This document shows positions 1 through 6,047 of a stretch of DNA of 9,582 nt, in pieces. Source of the stretch: an uncultured Bacillota bacterium. GTDB taxonomy: Bacteria > Bacillota > Sulfobacillia > UBA995 > UBA9673. The stretch is from contig CALMHV010000156.1 of NCBI GenBank assembly GCA_937863905.1, positions 1-9,582 of the forward strand. The letters are read 5' to 3'. The translations under genes were made by a program, and so were the position numbers. Below the pieces are notes generated by a model. That model was not told the DNA's origin, made no database searches, and saw nothing but the letters and a program-made list of their open reading frames with translations. Numbering within the stretch: the first letter of the stretch is position 1; each line of letters opens with the position of its first letter.

Positions 1-479
1 CCGGCCTGGTCACCGCGAGCCACCGCCGCGCGGATGGCCGCCTCCACCTCGCCCGTCGTCTTGCCCCACAGGTCGGAGGCATCGCGGACCTCGACCTTGT
101 CGTCGTCGATGAAGACCCAGGTGGGCCGGGCCGCCTTGCCCTTGACGATGACGGCGTCCCAGCCGGCCCGCTTCAGTTCGGCCGGCCAGAAACCTCCCGC
201 CTCGGCGCTACCGAGACCGCCGGTGAGCGGAGACAGCGAAGCCACGCCGGCCCGCGAAGTCCCGGCCACGGGGGCGCCGGTGAGGACGCCCGGGGCCAGG
301 ATGAACAGGTTGGCCGGGTCGAAAGCGTCGATGCCCGGCGGAACCTCCCGGAGAAGGTAGTACGTGGCCAGAGCCCGGCCACCGAAGTAGCGGCGATAGA
401 AGGTCTCCGGCGGGGTCTCCGTGGAGACCTCCCCGCTGGTGAGGTCCAGGCGCAGGATCTTCCCGGTGAAACCGGGCAT
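1..479 (-). CDS. Aldehyde:ferredoxin oxidoreductase, N-terminal domain (partial, cut by window edge)
   Basis: AOR-family enzymes oxidise aldehydes to carboxylic acids with ferredoxin as electron acceptor, using a tungsten (or molybdenum) bis-pyranopterin cofactor and one [4Fe-4S] cluster. The first 159 residues are visible and match the family's N-terminal domain. They show GFTGKILRLDLTSGEV at 3-18, YFGGRALA at 31-38, LAPGVLTGAPVAGTSRAGV at 61-79, SPLTGGLGSAEAGGFWPAELKRAGWDAVIVKGKA at 83-116, and DASDLWGKTT at 133-142. Family members run to about 600 residues, so most of the gene, including the cluster-binding cysteines, lies beyond the left edge. The start is ATG at 479, 8 bases after an AAGGGAG site at 494-488 and 23 bases after the MoaD-like stop. 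Substrate specificity cannot be read from this part. Confidence 0.93.
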   Translation of the reverse strand, partial: MPGFTGKILRLDLTSGEVSTETPPETFYRRYFGGRALATYYLLREVPPGIDAFDPANLFILAPGVLTGAPVAGTSRAGVASLSPLTGGLGSAEAGGFWPAELKRAGWDAVIVKGKAARPTWVFIDDDKVEVRDASDLWGKTTGEVEAAIRAAVARGDQA

Positions 480-502
480 CAGCGCGACTCCCTTCGCTTG
501 GG

Positions 503-775
503 CTATCCCCCGGCCACCGGGGGCACAAAGGTCACCTCGTCGCCCCGGGTGAGCAGGTGGTCCGCGGTCACGCGCTTTCGGCCGTTGACGATAATCACGA
601 AGACCTCGTCCTCGGGCAGTCCGGCCAGACGCATGGCCTCCCGCACGGCTAGGCTCCCACCGGACCCGACGGGCAAGTCCACAGGCCGGCCGCCCGGCAG
701 GCGGGCGCTGAGAAAGCCCAGAGCCTTCACGCGCACGGTCCCGGCGCCGCTCTCCCCACCCGCCGTGTCCTTCAA
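503..775 (-). CDS. MoaD/ThiS-family sulfur-carrier protein next to AOR
   Basis: The 90-residue protein has the size and pattern of a ubiquitin-like sulfur carrier. A first strand (VRVKALGF) lies at 14-21, followed by a helix at about 41-52. The segment VFVIIVNGRKR is at 58-68, then LLTRGDEVTFVPPVAGG ending in Gly89-Gly90. In this family the terminal glycine is adenylated and thiocarboxylated by an E1-like enzyme, then donates sulfur, for example to molybdopterin. Its place directly before an AOR gene suggests that it serves pyranopterin synthesis for that tungsten or molybdenum enzyme. This is inference; ThiS-like or other sulfur transfer is possible. The chosen start is TTG at 775, 2 bases after the amidohydrolase stop and 10 bases after an AAGGGAG site. 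A GTG at 736 would give a shorter 77-residue form without the glycine-rich N-terminal extension. Confidence 0.88.
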   Translation of the reverse strand: MKDTAGGESGAGTVRVKALGFLSARLPGGRPVDLPVGSGGSLAVREAMRLAGLPEDEVFVIIVNGRKRVTADHLLTRGDEVTFVPPVAGG

Positions 776-777
776 AG

Positions 778-2025
778 CTACTTCTCTCCCTTGCGGCAGC
801 AGTGCTTCCCAGGCTCGGGCAGGCCGGCCTTCTGGGCGTCGAAGACCTCCTGGCCGTCGATGAACGCCTTCTCGCACCGGCTGAACGTGCAGAACGGGTG
901 TCCGCTGAAGATGGCGATGTCGGCGTCCTTGCCCGGCTCGAGGCTCCCCAGGCGGTCGCCGACCCCGATGATCTCGGCCGCGTTGATGGTCACGGCCTTC
1001 AGCGCTTCCTCCTCGGGCATCCCGAACCGGACGAGCATGCCCGCGTGCACCGGGAGCCAACGCGTCGTCGAGAACGCGTCGACCTGGATGGCCACCTTCA
1101 CGCCCGCCTTCGCCAGGATGCCGGCATTGGCGAGCTGGAAATTCTCAAGCTCCATCTTGGCCCGGTAGAGGTCGTTCGGGCCGACCGTGCAGGGGATCTT
1201 CTTGGCCGCCAGGATGTCGGCGACCTTCCAGCCCTCTGTCGTGTGTTCGATGGCGATGTCCAGGCCGAACTCCTCGCCGATGCGGATGGCCGTCAGGATG
1301 TCGTCGGCCCGGTGGCAGTGGATGCGGCAGCGGAGTTCCCGCCTCAGGACCTTGCCCAGCATCTCCAGCTTGAGGTCGCGCTCGGGGTACTTGGGCTCGA
1401 CCTTGAAGCTCTTTTCCTTGGACTCCTTGGCCGCGTCCTCCTCGGCCCGCTTGAACTTCTCCAGGTAGGTCTGAGCCTTGATGAGGGCCTCGCGCAGGGC
1501 GGCCGCGTTGCCCATCCTGGTCATCGGGAACTTCTTCTGAGAACCGTACACGCGCTTGGGGTTCTCGCCCAGGGCCATCTTCATCGACTCGGTCCCCGGG
1601 ATGACCATCTCGTCGATAGTGCGACCGCGGAGCTTGATGACGATCCCCGTCCCGCCGATCACGTTGCCGCTGCCGGGACCGGTCCAGACCGCCGTCACTC
1701 CCGCCGAGAGGGTGTCCTTGATGGCCGGATCCGCGGGGTTGATGGCGTCGATCGCCCGCACGTGCGGGGTGATGGGGTCGGTACATTCGTTGCCGTCGTT
1801 GGTCGCCTCGACCATGGGTTCGCCGAAAATGGCGATGTGGCTGTGGGCGTCGATGAGGCCGGGGGTGACCCACTTGCCGGCGGCGTCGATGACTTCCGCC
1901 CCCGCGGGGACAGGCACATCCTTACCGACCGCCTTGATCTTGCCGCCTTCGATGAGTACAGTGCCGCCTTCGATAGTCCCCTTGGTGATGGTCAGGACCC
2001 TGCCGTTGATGATGGCGATCGCCAA
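778..2025 (-). CDS. Metal-dependent amidohydrolase (imidazolonepropionase-like, COG1228 type)
   Basis: The 415-residue protein belongs to the amidohydrolase superfamily: a TIM-barrel metal hydrolase flanked by a small beta-sandwich made from both termini. The N-terminal strand pattern ends in GLIDAHSHI, with metal ligands His61 and His63. Further ligand candidates are His236/His238 in RIHCHRADDILTAI, His261 in IEHTTEG, and Asp316. The C-terminus has the usual AVTINAAEIIGVGDRLGSLEPGKDADIAIF block at about 344-373. A charged segment at 188-220 is usual for this subgroup. The segment around Asp316 reads VDAFSTT, whereas from memory relatives have TDHP. The tail is Cys-rich (Cys379, 384, 409, 410). 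The start is TTG at 2025, 10 bases after an AAGGGAG site at 2042-2036 and 24 bases after the GNAT stop. The substrate is unknown; a cyclic amide or peptide-like bond is possible. Confidence 0.88.
   Translation of the reverse strand: MAIAIINGRVLTITKGTIEGGTVLIEGGKIKAVGKDVPVPAGAEVIDAAGKWVTPGLIDAHSHIAIFGEPMVEATNDGNECTDPITPHVRAIDAINPADPAIKDTLSAGVTAVWTGPGSGNVIGGTGIVIKLRGRTIDEMVIPGTESMKMALGENPKRVYGSQKKFPMTRMGNAAALREALIKAQTYLEKFKRAEEDAAKESKEKSFKVEPKYPERDLKLEMLGKVLRRELRCRIHCHRADDILTAIRIGEEFGLDIAIEHTTEGWKVADILAAKKIPCTVGPNDLYRAKMELENFQLANAGILAKAGVKVAIQVDAFSTTRWLPVHAGMLVRFGMPEEEALKAVTINAAEIIGVGDRLGSLEPGKDADIAIFSGHPFCTFSRCEKAFIDGQEVFDAQKAGLPEPGKHCCRKGEK
786..792 (-). promoter_or_regulatory. Shine-Dalgarno site for the MoaD-like gene
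   Basis: AAGGGAG on the minus strand, within the last codons of the amidohydrolase gene, lies 10 bases before TTG at 775. This favours the TTG start over the downstream GTG codons at 736 and 730, which have no comparable purine-rich site at the right distance (CGGCGCCGGGACC precedes the first). Confidence 0.65.
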
Positions 2026-2035
2026 ACAAGGCCAA

Positions 2036-2042
2036 CTCCCTT
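2036..2042 (-). promoter_or_regulatory. Shine-Dalgarno site for the amidohydrolase TTG start
   Basis: AAGGGAG on the minus strand lies 10 bases before TTG at 2025, in the short gap after the GNAT stop. The identical heptamer precedes the next two genes as well. This supports a TTG start that gives the family-typical N-terminus (a short beta strand followed by NGRVLT). Confidence 0.7.
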
Positions 2043-2049
2043 CGGCACA

Positions 2050-2949
2050 CTAAATATCAACGGGGAGTTTCGACAAAGTCGCCGCGCTTCCTGCCCGCCG
2101 GACGGCTGTCCCGAGCCTGTAGACCGTGTAGTCCCGCAGAGGCTCGAAGCCGGCCTTTCGGGCCAGGGCCACCGAAGCCAGGTTCTCCTCCGCGGCGTGC
2201 CATTGAGGCCTGATGTCCCGGGCGAGGCATTCCTCGACCAGGGCGGCGACCACAGCCGTCCCCAGGCCCCGGCGCTGGAACTCCCTCAAGGTCTCGACGC
2301 CAATCCCACACTGCCGCCCGGTGTTGTACTCCGACAGGCACCAGGCCACCACGGCGTCATGGCTGGCGGCGGCGAAGCCGAAGCCGTGCCGGAAGAACAA
2401 GGCGAGTTCCCGCCAGGTACCCTGGAGTTCCTCGAGGAGATAGGGCAGGTAGGTGAGGTCCGTCCGCGCCAGCAGCCCTTCGTCCACCCGGACGACGGCG
2501 AAGCCCGGCGGCAGATTGGCCCGCCAGTCCACCAGAGGCTTGGCCCGCAAAGGCTTGGCCCGCAAAGGCTTGGCCCGCCGGTACTCAAAGACCAAGCGCT
2601 TGGCCTTGACCGGCGAAAGGTCGTGGAGGTCTTCCTCGATGACTCGTTCCCAGCCCGGCCCGTAGCCTATCCGGAACCATCGGCTGTACCCCTCGCCCAC
2701 CTCGGCCGCGGCCCGGGCGATCTCGTCGGCGAGCGAGGCGACAAACCCCGGGCGATGCGCGTTCCCACCGACAAAGAACATGACCTTCTTGTCCCAGAGC
2801 AGCCCGGCCCGGGGCCGGACGGGGTCGTCGACCACGACGCGCCCGGACTTCAGACCGGAGAGAATCGCCCCGATCTCCAGGTTGAACTCGAGCCCCCGCC
2901 AAAGCCCTGTCGTCTTCCCGTAGGCTTCTTGAGCCAGTTCGTAAGCCAA
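2050..2949 (-). CDS. Two-part GNAT-family N-acetyltransferase of unknown substrate
   Basis: The 299-residue protein ends in a GNAT acetyltransferase fold, which transfers an acetyl group from acetyl-CoA to an amine. Motif A is visible as QRRGLG at 225-230, followed by a long helix (TAVVAALVEECL). The typical late motif ENLASVALARKAGF lies at 255-268. Residues 1 to about 125 form a separate N-terminal domain resembling that of PF12746-type GNAT proteins, with the segment VVVDDPVRP at 38-46. Between the two parts, RAKPL is repeated three times at 125-139. The start is TTG at 2949, one base after the nuoN stop and 7 bases after a GGAGGG site at 2962-2957. The open frame runs further upstream, but that part is antisense-like low-quality sequence inside nuoN. 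The substrate cannot be inferred, and linkage to complex I may be only positional. Confidence 0.85.
   Translation of the reverse strand: MAYELAQEAYGKTTGLWRGLEFNLEIGAILSGLKSGRVVVDDPVRPRAGLLWDKKVMFFVGGNAHRPGFVASLADEIARAAAEVGEGYSRWFRIGYGPGWERVIEEDLHDLSPVKAKRLVFEYRRAKPLRAKPLRAKPLVDWRANLPPGFAVVRVDEGLLARTDLTYLPYLLEELQGTWRELALFFRHGFGFAAASHDAVVAWCLSEYNTGRQCGIGVETLREFQRRGLGTAVVAALVEECLARDIRPQWHAAEENLASVALARKAGFEPLRDYTVYRLGTAVRRAGSAATLSKLPVDI
2533..2577 (-). repeat. In-frame 15-bp tandem repeat (about 3 copies) in the GNAT gene
   Basis: The plus strand carries the unit AGGCTTGGCCCGCAA at 2536-2550 and again at 2551-2565. A third copy at 2566-2580 differs only at its end. On the coding strand this gives three RAKPL units (residues 125-139), a basic, proline-containing linker between the N-terminal domain and the GNAT domain. 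The unit is a multiple of three, so copy-number change would keep the frame. The near-perfect nucleotide identity points to recent slippage or duplication. Confidence 0.92.
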
Positions 2950-2950
2950 C

Positions 2951-4528
2951 CTAGAGCCCTCCAGCCGCCAGCCGGGCCAGCCGGGCGAGAGGCTCGAAGA
3001 GGAAACCGAGAGCGAACACGGCCACGACCGCGAGCCCCAGGGCCAGACCGACCAGCGGGGTGCCCTTGACCGTGGAGGTCGCCTCCGCCGGAACCGGAGC
3101 GCCGGTTTCCGCGCCGCCGTGGTCCTCCGCTGGAGCAGCGTCTCCCGCCAGGTACATCTGGCGAACCACGCCATAGTAGTAGCCGACGGAGATGGCCGAG
3201 TTGATGACCATGACCACGGCGAGCCAGGCCATGTTGGCCTCGACCGCCGCCGCGAAGAGGTAGAACTTGCCGAAGAACCCGGCCATCGGCGGGATGCCGA
3301 TGAGCGAGAGGAAGCAGACAAGCATCGCCAGGGCCGCGACCGGCGCCCGCCGCCCGAGACCCGCGTAGTCGGAGACCTCGTCGCCCGTTCCGCGGTTGTT
3401 GAGCCAGATGACCACGGCGAAGGCGCCGAGGTTCATCGCCGCGTAGGCCAAAAGGTAGTAGACCATCGCCGCGAAGCCGCGCGGGGTGGCCACGGCCAAC
3501 CCGACCAAGAGATACCCGGCGTGGGCGATGGACGAGTAGGCCAGCATGCGCTTGATGTTCTTCTGGGCGAGGGCCGTCAAGTTGCCGACCGTCATCGTGA
3601 CGACCGCGAGGACGGCAAAGAGCACCCCGAGCACGCCCGCGCCGGCCAGTCCCCCGGCGCCGGCGCCCCCCGCCGAGCCGCCCAAGGCCAGGACCGGGCC
3701 GAAGATGCGCAGGACGACGGCGAAGGCCGCCGCCTTCGGCCCCACCGAGAAGAAGGCCGTGACCGGGGTCGGAGCGCCTTCGTAGGCGTCCGGCGCCCAG
3801 AAGTGGAAGGGCACGGCCGCCAGCTTGAACCCGAAACCGGCCACCAAGAGGACGAGTCCGGTCAGGGCGATGGGGTTGCCGGCCCCGCCGAGCTGCCCTG
3901 TCGTGACGCCGGCCCCGAGAAGGGCGGTCACGTTCGTGCTGCCCGTGCCCCCGAAGACCAGGGCCATGCCGAAAAGGATCAGGGCGGAAGCCAGGGCGCC
4001 GGTGAGGAAGTACTTGAGAGCCGCCTCGCCCGACTTGAGATCGTCCTTGAGAAGGCCCGCGAGAGCGTAGGACGAGATGGCCGTCGTCTCCAGGCCGAGG
4101 TAGATCAGGATGAGGTCGCGCGAGCCGGCCATGAGCATCATGCCGAGGACGGCGAAGAGCAAGAGCGCGAAGAACTCGCCCACCGGCAGTTTCCGCTTCT
4201 CGGCGAAGTCCACGCCCAGCAGCACCACGACCAGGCCGATGGCCAGGAAGAGGAGCTTCAACAGGACGGAGAACGCGTCGACGGCGATCATGCCGCCCAG
4301 GGCCGTGAAACCGGCGGCCACCGGCGAGCCGTCGGCGCCCGCCGCCAAACTCCAGTCCACCTTGGCCACAGCCAGCCACAGCGAAGCGACCATCGCCGCC
4401 GCGAGCCCGGCCAGGCTCGCGTACCCGGTGAGCCGCCGCTTCTCCGGCGCGAGGAAGAGGTCCAGGAGCAGGACGCCGATGCCGGCGCCCGCCACAATGA
4501 GTTCGGGTAGGACCAGGCTCCAGTCCAC
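2951..4528 (-). CDS. nuoN: NADH-quinone oxidoreductase subunit N (antiporter-like proton-pumping subunit)
   Basis: NuoN is the antiporter-like subunit of complex I closest to NuoK and NuoJ. The 525-residue protein keeps Glu147 in YLGLETTAISSYALAG, Lys235 in FGFKLAAVPFHFWAPDAYEG, Lys265 in SVGPKAAAFA, the stretch AQKNIKRMLAYSSIAHAGYLL at about 321-341, and Lys421 in GFFGKFYLF. Lysine rather than glutamate at the last site distinguishes N from M. The start is GTG at 4528, one base after the nuoM stop, with a GGGAGGT site at 4542-4536. Gly/Ala-rich loops lie at about 284-298 and 462-488, the latter before the last membrane helix (491-512). This is the last gene of the canonical nuo set. The next gene starts one base after its stop. 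Confidence 0.96.
   Translation of the reverse strand: MDWSLVLPELIVAGAGIGVLLLDLFLAPEKRRLTGYASLAGLAAAMVASLWLAVAKVDWSLAAGADGSPVAAGFTALGGMIAVDAFSVLLKLLFLAIGLVVVLLGVDFAEKRKLPVGEFFALLLFAVLGMMLMAGSRDLILIYLGLETTAISSYALAGLLKDDLKSGEAALKYFLTGALASALILFGMALVFGGTGSTNVTALLGAGVTTGQLGGAGNPIALTGLVLLVAGFGFKLAAVPFHFWAPDAYEGAPTPVTAFFSVGPKAAAFAVVLRIFGPVLALGGSAGGAGAGGLAGAGVLGVLFAVLAVVTMTVGNLTALAQKNIKRMLAYSSIAHAGYLLVGLAVATPRGFAAMVYYLLAYAAMNLGAFAVVIWLNNRGTGDEVSDYAGLGRRAPVAALAMLVCFLSLIGIPPMAGFFGKFYLFAAAVEANMAWLAVVMVINSAISVGYYYGVVRQMYLAGDAAPAEDHGGAETGAPVPAEATSTVKGTPLVGLALGLAVVAVFALGFLFEPLARLARLAAGGL
2957..2962 (-). promoter_or_regulatory. Shine-Dalgarno site fixing the TTG start of the GNAT gene
   Basis: The minus strand reads GGAGGG here, inside the last codons of nuoN, and is followed after 7 bases by TTG at 2949. 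No ATG or GTG in the right frame has comparable spacing near the end of nuoN, so this site decides the start. It also implies that ribosomes finishing nuoN re-initiate on the next gene. Confidence 0.75.
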
Positions 4529-4529
4529 C

Positions 4530-6017
4530 CTACATACCTCCCAACCGCTGGACGAGTTCCAAGGCCGGACCGTTCAGAAAGCGCATGAGGAGGCCGGGAG
4601 CCACACCCAGAGCGATGATGAGCGCGACGACCGGAGCGTAGGTGAAGATCTCCAGGCGCGTCGCGTCGGGCAGGCCGGCGTACTCCTTCTTGGCCTCACC
4701 CATCAGGACGCGCTGCATCACCCAGAGGTTGAAGCCGGCGACGACCAGCATCCCCAGCGCGGCCAGGGCCACCCAGAGCACGCTCACCGGGAAGGTCCCC
4801 GCCAGGACGAAGAACTCGGCCACGAACCCGGCCAGGCCCGGCAGGCCGAGATTGGCGAAGAGCGAGAAGGCCAGGATGGTCGCGATGACCGGCAGGGTCA
4901 CGTAGACACCGCTGAGCTTGGCTATGTCGCGGGTATGCGTCCGGTCGTAGACGGCGCCGACGAGAAGGAACAGCATCCCCGAGATGAGGCCGTGCGAGAT
5001 GTTCATGAACAGGGCGCCGCTCAGGGCGAGTTGCGTCCCGGCGGCCAGTCCCAAGAGGACGAAGCCCATGTGGCTGATGGACGAGTAGGCCACCAGCTTC
5101 TTCAGGTCCTTCTGGGCCATGGCCGTCAGCGCGCCGTAGATGATGTTGATAAGACCCAGGGCGGCGATGGCCACGGCGAAGTACTTGGCCGCCCCCGGCA
5201 GGGTCGGGTAGCTCACCCGGAAGAACCCGTAGGTCCCCATCTTCAGGAGCACGGCCGCCAGGACCACGCTGATGGGGGTCGGCGCCTCGACGTGGGCGTC
5301 GGGGAGCCAGGTGTGGAACGGGAACACGGGCACCTTGACCGCGAACCCGAGGAACAGGGCGACAAAGATCCACCGCCCCGCCGCCACCGGGATGCTGCCC
5401 GCGGCCTGGGCGATCTCCATGATGTTGAACGTCCCGGTCCCCGACAGGAAGTAAAGGGCCAGGATACCGATGAGCATGATGACCGAACCGACCAGAGTGT
5501 AGATGAAGAACTTCAAGGCGGCGTACTCGCGGCGCGGGCCGCCCCAGATACCGATGAGGAAGTACATCGGGACAAGCACGATCTCCCAGAAAACGTAGAA
5601 GAGGATGTAGTCAAGCGACAGGAAGACGCCCATCATCCCCGTCTCCAGGAGGAGAAGGAGGGCGAAGAAGGCCCGTTCCTTGGTCGCGATCATCTTCCAC
5701 CCGGCCACGACGGCGACGAAGGTCATCAGGGCCGTGAGGACGACGAGCGGGAAGCTGATCCCGTCGGTCCCGAGGGAGTAGGAGATGCCCAGGCTGGGAA
5801 TCCAGCTGAAGCTCTCGGCGAACTTCATCCCGAACGCCCCGGCCGGCGTCCGGCCCCAGAGGACCCACATCACCAGCGTCAGGACCAGCGGCACGGCGCT
5901 GAAGATGGCCGCCGCCCACCTGATGCTCTCCACCCTAGCCTTCGGAAACATGAGGAGAGCCAGAGTCCCCAGAAGGGGCGCGAAGACCACAAGGGTCAAG
6001 AAAGGAAAGCCCGACAT
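4530..6017 (-). CDS. nuoM: NADH-quinone oxidoreductase subunit M (antiporter-like proton-pumping subunit)
   Basis: NuoM is the middle antiporter-like proton-pumping subunit of complex I. The 495-residue polytopic protein contains the expected signatures: Glu145 in FWEIVLVPMYFLIGIWGG, Lys228 in KVPVFPFHTWLPDAHVEAPT, Lys259 in LLKMGTYGF, the stretch DLKKLVAYSSISHMGFV at about 304-320, and Glu401 in AGFVAEFFVL. These correspond to the conserved channel glutamates and lysines of NuoM, with the C-terminal channel residue a glutamate as is usual for M (lysine in N). The start is ATG at 6017 with a clear AGGAGG site at 6030-6025, 7 bases upstream. The last codons (GGA GGT ATG TAG) supply the Shine-Dalgarno site for nuoN. 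Confidence 0.97.
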   Translation of the reverse strand: MSGFPFLTLVVFAPLLGTLALLMFPKARVESIRWAAAIFSAVPLVLTLVMWVLWGRTPAGAFGMKFAESFSWIPSLGISYSLGTDGISFPLVVLTALMTFVAVVAGWKMIATKERAFFALLLLLETGMMGVFLSLDYILFYVFWEIVLVPMYFLIGIWGGPRREYAALKFFIYTLVGSVIMLIGILALYFLSGTGTFNIMEIAQAAGSIPVAAGRWIFVALFLGFAVKVPVFPFHTWLPDAHVEAPTPISVVLAAVLLKMGTYGFFRVSYPTLPGAAKYFAVAIAALGLINIIYGALTAMAQKDLKKLVAYSSISHMGFVLLGLAAGTQLALSGALFMNISHGLISGMLFLLVGAVYDRTHTRDIAKLSGVYVTLPVIATILAFSLFANLGLPGLAGFVAEFFVLAGTFPVSVLWVALAALGMLVVAGFNLWVMQRVLMGEAKKEYAGLPDATRLEIFTYAPVVALIIALGVAPGLLMRFLNGPALELVQRLGGM

Positions 6018-6047
6018 GACCTTGCCTCCTGTTCACCCGGCGCGCGA

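Noticed and set aside
776..1060. Upstream extension of the MoaD-like frame to 1060
   Set aside because: This part overlaps the amidohydrolase in another frame and reads as Arg/Gly-rich shadow. A sulfur carrier of about 90 residues is the family size.
2026..2049. Possible promoter or terminator between the GNAT gene and the amidohydrolase
   Set aside because: The gap is only 24 bases, mostly occupied by the Shine-Dalgarno site. There is no stable inverted repeat with a T run and no room for a -35/-10 pair outside coding sequence.
802..3069. A 755-codon open frame on the plus strand
   Set aside because: It lies antisense across the amidohydrolase, GNAT and the end of nuoN. Its product is an unbroken run of charged and Gly/Arg/Pro-rich sequence without a recognisable domain, as expected opposite high-GC coding DNA.
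2950..3321. Upstream extension of the GNAT frame to 3321
   Set aside because: The added residues are Ser/Arg/Pro-rich out-of-frame reading of nuoN. The TTG at 2949 has a good Shine-Dalgarno site and gives a clean domain start.
2850..4379. A 509-codon minus-strand frame overlapping nuoN
   Set aside because: It is the +1 shadow of nuoN, with an Arg/Gly-rich product. The nuoN frame contains all the conserved family motifs.
6018..6047. Regulatory element in the largest gap (between nuoL and nuoM)
   Set aside because: At 30 bases, it holds the AGGAGG site and little else. No hairpin or repeated operator-like sequence is apparent.
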